6,647 nucleotides of DNA from an uncultured bacterium (GTDB taxonomy: Bacteria > Verrucomicrobiota > Kiritimatiellia > RFP12 > UBA1067), in contig CACYEO010000144.1 in NCBI GenBank assembly GCA_902773475.1, positions 1 to 6,647 of the forward strand, written 5' to 3'. Shown here one piece after another: positions 4,509 through 6,647 of the stretch. A program made the translations under genes and the position numbers. Under the pieces are notes generated by a model. That model had not been told where the DNA came from and made no database searches. It saw only the letters and a list, made by a program, of their open reading frames with translations. The first letter of the stretch is position 1, and every line of letters begins with the position of its first letter.

Positions 4509-6500
4509 ATGAGAAGACCGATATTGATTGTACTAGGAACGTCATTTGGGATGTTCTTTGCGGGATGTATGTCTATGGAGGAAATAAAATCCGTCGGCGG
4601 CAATATGCTCAACGAAACAAGGAATGCGGCGATAGCAACAGTGCTTCAACCCGCCGCGCAACCGACTCCGCAGCAGACCGCGCCTGTCGTCCAAAAGCCG
4701 AAGCAAACGCCCGCCGCGCAACCGGCTCCGCAGCAGACCGCGCCCATTCCTCCGAAACCGGTGCAAGTACCGTCCAATCCCGAAGAGGCCTTTGAATTTG
4801 CATTCAAGACGGAGTTTGAACATCCCGGCGAGGGCCTTAAGATTGCAAAAAACGTAAAAATAGATGCGGTCAAGGCCACGGAGTTCATCATGACCCAGGC
4901 GAAGGGGTTGCTTGAAGAGATTGACTCGGCCCAACAAAAACTCAAGATTCCGGGACATGGTATCACTGCCGCCCAGATAAATGAACTCATGAAAACTTTC
5001 GACGCATTCTACGCTGCAATCAAGGTGTTTGCGCCGTTTGCGACCGACGGAAAGACGATGCTTGAATATCTTGCCCTTGAAAGAATCAAGAAATCCAAGG
5101 GTACAGATTACGATCTTTACACACCGTTCTACGGCATTGCGCGCACCGCTGCGCTCGCAAGTCTGAGCGATGACGACAGGAGTAAACTTCTCGAAGTCGA
5201 TGATGTCGTATATTTGCGGAACTTCAAATTCATCCTCGACACCTCTCTTGCCGCCAAGCGGCACGATGTACAAGCCGGCATGTCCGACAAACGCGCGCGC
5301 ATGGCACACGCCGGAGTTTCAGCCGAAGGTATGGGCGGCTGCTATGAAGAGCCCGAATACGACTACCTTGTCACGGAGTCTGAACTTGTAGCTCTCTTTA
5401 ATGACAAGTCCTTGGGCGAGAGGCTCCTCACCGAGCGCCGCAGCCGTGCCGAAAAGAAGCTCGCCCGTGAAAGGGCCGACCGCATAAAAGCACTGCCGCC
5501 CGCTGAACAAAAGTCCGAAATTGACAAGATACAAGACCCCAACGAGCGCAAAAACACTGTTTTCGCAATCATCGACTCGCTCAAGGACTTCGAAAGAGTG
5601 ACGGACTCCCATAAGGAGATGCTTAAGACCATTCCTGCCAAAGATCTCGCCGCACAACTGCGTCTGGCGGCAAAAGAAATGCGCGGCAACGAGCAGCAGT
5701 ACCGCGCTTCCGGCCCCGCCGCTGCGGCGGCAATCAAAGACCAGGCCGTCATAAAAGATCTTCTTGTGGACGACCCGTCATGGGCGCACGAAATAGGCCT
5801 GGAAAAGGATTTCGGCAAGGCATACACAGCACTGCTCAAAAACTGCACTGACGACGACGTCCTTGAAAAGGTTTTCCGTGAGGCCAAACCAGACGAGGAC
5901 GATCGTATCGTAAGCAAGTGGGAACTGCGCAACGTCTTCAAGTATATGAGCGCCGAACGCCGTGCAAAACTCCTTGCCGAAGCGTGGGGACGGGCGGACG
6001 AGGCCGCAAAATCGAATGTTGTCGTAAAAAGATACTACCTTGGCATGAGCCTTGCCGACTTCTGTCTTGTCAACGATGCCAACGGCATGTCCGCCACTGC
6101 AAAAACCGATAATCAAGAACGCATTACTGACATCTACTTCAACAACGATAAGCGTGATAGTTTCCTCAATGTCGGCAAGGGCATGGATGGTATCGCAAAG
6201 TTCGTTGCGCTTTATTGCAAAGTCCCTGACGGAGTAGATCTTTCGCAGAACAGCCGCACGGAGATGAAGAAGGTTATGCGCTCCATCAAGCATCTTAATT
6301 TTGATGACAACAAACCCGGTAAATATTGGTGGGAGTATTCTAACTTTGCAAAATACGTTGATCATCCGCACAACTTTCAGGTGGAGATCCAAGACGAAAA
6401 CGGTCAGTTGACGCTGCGTTACCCTGTGGACGAGGGTGTTATCGGCACTGTGGACAAGACCCAGGAAGAGCAGGACAATCTACTCAACGCGTTCTTGTGA
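4509..6500 (+). CDS. Predicted lipoprotein of unknown function, 663 residues
   Basis: I do not recognise a named family. Residues 1-19 are a short signal peptide (MRRPILIVLG, then a hydrophobic stretch) ending in a lipobox FAGC with Cys20, so it should be lipidated. Residue 21 is Met rather than Asp, which in enterobacteria would favour the outer membrane. Residues 48-88 form a Pro/Gln/Ala linker with a 20-residue unit present twice (PAAQPTPQQTAP and PAAQPAPQQTAP). About 90-500 is mostly predicted helix with a very charged stretch at about 304-345 (ERRSRAEKKLARERADR), possibly coiled coil. A distinct C-terminal domain begins at YYLGMSLADF (509-518) and is richer in aromatic and beta-type sequence (KYWWEYSNFAKY, GQLTLRYPV). 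Only two residual cysteines lie in that domain's beginning. The gene is less GC-rich than its upstream neighbours and borders a transposase start. Confidence 0.85.
   Translation: MRRPILIVLGTSFGMFFAGCMSMEEIKSVGGNMLNETRNAAIATVLQPAAQPTPQQTAPVVQKPKQTPAAQPAPQQTAPIPPKPVQVPSNPEEAFEFAFKTEFEHPGEGLKIAKNVKIDAVKATEFIMTQAKGLLEEIDSAQQKLKIPGHGITAAQINELMKTFDAFYAAIKVFAPFATDGKTMLEYLALERIKKSKGTDYDLYTPFYGIARTAALASLSDDDRSKLLEVDDVVYLRNFKFILDTSLAAKRHDVQAGMSDKRARMAHAGVSAEGMGGCYEEPEYDYLVTESELVALFNDKSLGERLLTERRSRAEKKLARERADRIKALPPAEQKSEIDKIQDPNERKNTVFAIIDSLKDFERVTDSHKEMLKTIPAKDLAAQLRLAAKEMRGNEQQYRASGPAAAAAIKDQAVIKDLLVDDPSWAHEIGLEKDFGKAYTALLKNCTDDDVLEKVFREAKPDEDDRIVSKWELRNVFKYMSAERRAKLLAEAWGRADEAAKSNVVVKRYYLGMSLADFCLVNDANGMSATAKTDNQERITDIYFNNDKRDSFLNVGKGMDGIAKFVALYCKVPDGVDLSQNSRTEMKKVMRSIKHLNFDDNKPGKYWWEYSNFAKYVDHPHNFQVEIQDENGQLTLRYPVDEGVIGTVDKTQEEQDNLLNAFL
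4650..4744 (+). repeat. 60-bp in-gene tandem duplication (Pro/Gln/Ala linker)
   Basis: Bases 4650-4684 and 4710-4744 are 35-bp copies offset by exactly 60 bp that differ at only one position (A4665 versus G4725). The intervening 25 bp are more diverged. The copies encode PAAQPTPQQTAP and PAAQPAPQQTAP. The near identity at DNA level suggests a recent or gene-converted duplication of a flexible spacer between membrane anchor and folded part. Confidence 0.8.
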
Positions 6501-6601
6501 ATTGCAAGAGAAACGAGTAAATTTTCTGAAGATGTTCCCGAGGGGTCTTGGCAGCAGCTCAAAGAGTTTCATAAGGGGTTCCTTTCTTGGGATAGACATT
6601 G
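6501..6601. other. Spacer between lipoprotein and transposase start
   Basis: No clear terminator or gene is seen. A short antisense open frame with a fair ribosome binding site and an open extension in the lipoprotein frame are present but unconvincing. It could contain the left boundary of a mobile element; no strong subterminal hairpin was identified by eye. Confidence 0.4.
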
Positions 6602-6647
6602 ATGATGGCGCGGCGACCCAGGCTAATACGCCCGGGCTTGTTTAAGA
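6602..6647 (+). CDS. IS200/RAYT-like Y1 transposase, N-terminus only (cut by window end)
   Basis: From the ATG at 6602 (or the adjacent ATG at 6605) the frame reads MMARRPRLIRPGLFK and runs off the window. MARRPR-x-x-x-PG-x-(F/Y) is the characteristic opening of the Y1 HUH transposase family (IS200-like and REP-associated tyrosine transposases), where it is normally followed by a His-containing strand and RGN. The catalytic HUH motif and Tyr are outside the window, so completeness cannot be judged. An in-frame TAG at 6593-6595 limits the start. No strong Shine-Dalgarno sequence is visible. Only about 15 residues support this, all in a diagnostic position. Confidence 0.6.
   Translation, partial: MMARRPRLIRPGLFK

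Noticed and set aside
4199..4612. 137-residue minus-strand frame overlapping the start of the lipoprotein gene
   Set aside because: It overlaps the lipoprotein's ribosome binding site and signal peptide region antisense and has no recognisable motif.
6480..6572. Short minus-strand frame starting MKLFELLPRP with AAAGGA 7 nt upstream
   Set aside because: The ribosome site is decent, but the 30-residue product overlaps the lipoprotein end and has no supporting feature; kept only as a note.
6501..6599. Open continuation of the lipoprotein frame past its TGA (33 codons, ending in TGA TGA)
   Set aside because: An open run of this length is expected by chance fairly often, and no readthrough signal is seen. 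Comparing homologue C-termini would settle it.

Overview
The window looks like a GC-rich bacterial chromosome segment, most plausibly from the PVC superphylum (Kiritimatiellota, Lentisphaerota, Verrucomicrobiota or Planctomycetota). The main reason is an ECF sigma factor placed directly upstream of a one-pass Ser/Thr kinase whose C-terminal part resembles the formylglycine-generating-enzyme (FGE/SUMF1) fold, an arrangement I associate with those phyla. This is inference from gene content; there is no rRNA or other phylogenetic marker here.

Region 1 (about 29-1631) is a divergent pair: a maltose-acetyltransferase-like hexapeptide O-acetyltransferase on the minus strand and a LysR-type regulator on the plus strand. 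The gap between them holds a good sigma70-type promoter reading toward the acetyltransferase and a perfect T-N11-A dyad centred about 66 bp upstream of the predicted transcription start. That is the classical layout for LysR-type control of a divergent target, possibly with autorepression.

Region 2 (1665-4019) is a probable two-gene operon: the ECF sigma factor and, 15 nt later in the same reading frame, the kinase. The kinase has a cytoplasmic catalytic domain with intact catalytic residues but a shortened C-lobe, one membrane helix, and a divergent FGE-like domain expected outside the cytoplasm. The simplest reading is a surface or periplasmic signal passed through the kinase to its partner sigma factor.

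Region 3 (4020-4508) has no convincing gene. It contains an inverted, internally repetitive element built of 8-nt GCGCAGAG-type units just after the kinase, then a cluster of inverted repeats, a possible promoter, and a hairpin close to the ribosome binding site of the next gene.

Region 4 (4509-6500) encodes a 663-residue predicted lipoprotein of unknown function with a duplicated Pro/Gln/Ala linker, a helical middle and a separate C-terminal domain. Its base composition is visibly less GC-rich than the genes before it. At the right edge (6602 onward) the first 15-16 codons of an IS200/RAYT-like Y1 transposase are visible, so the lipoprotein gene lies beside a mobile-element gene.
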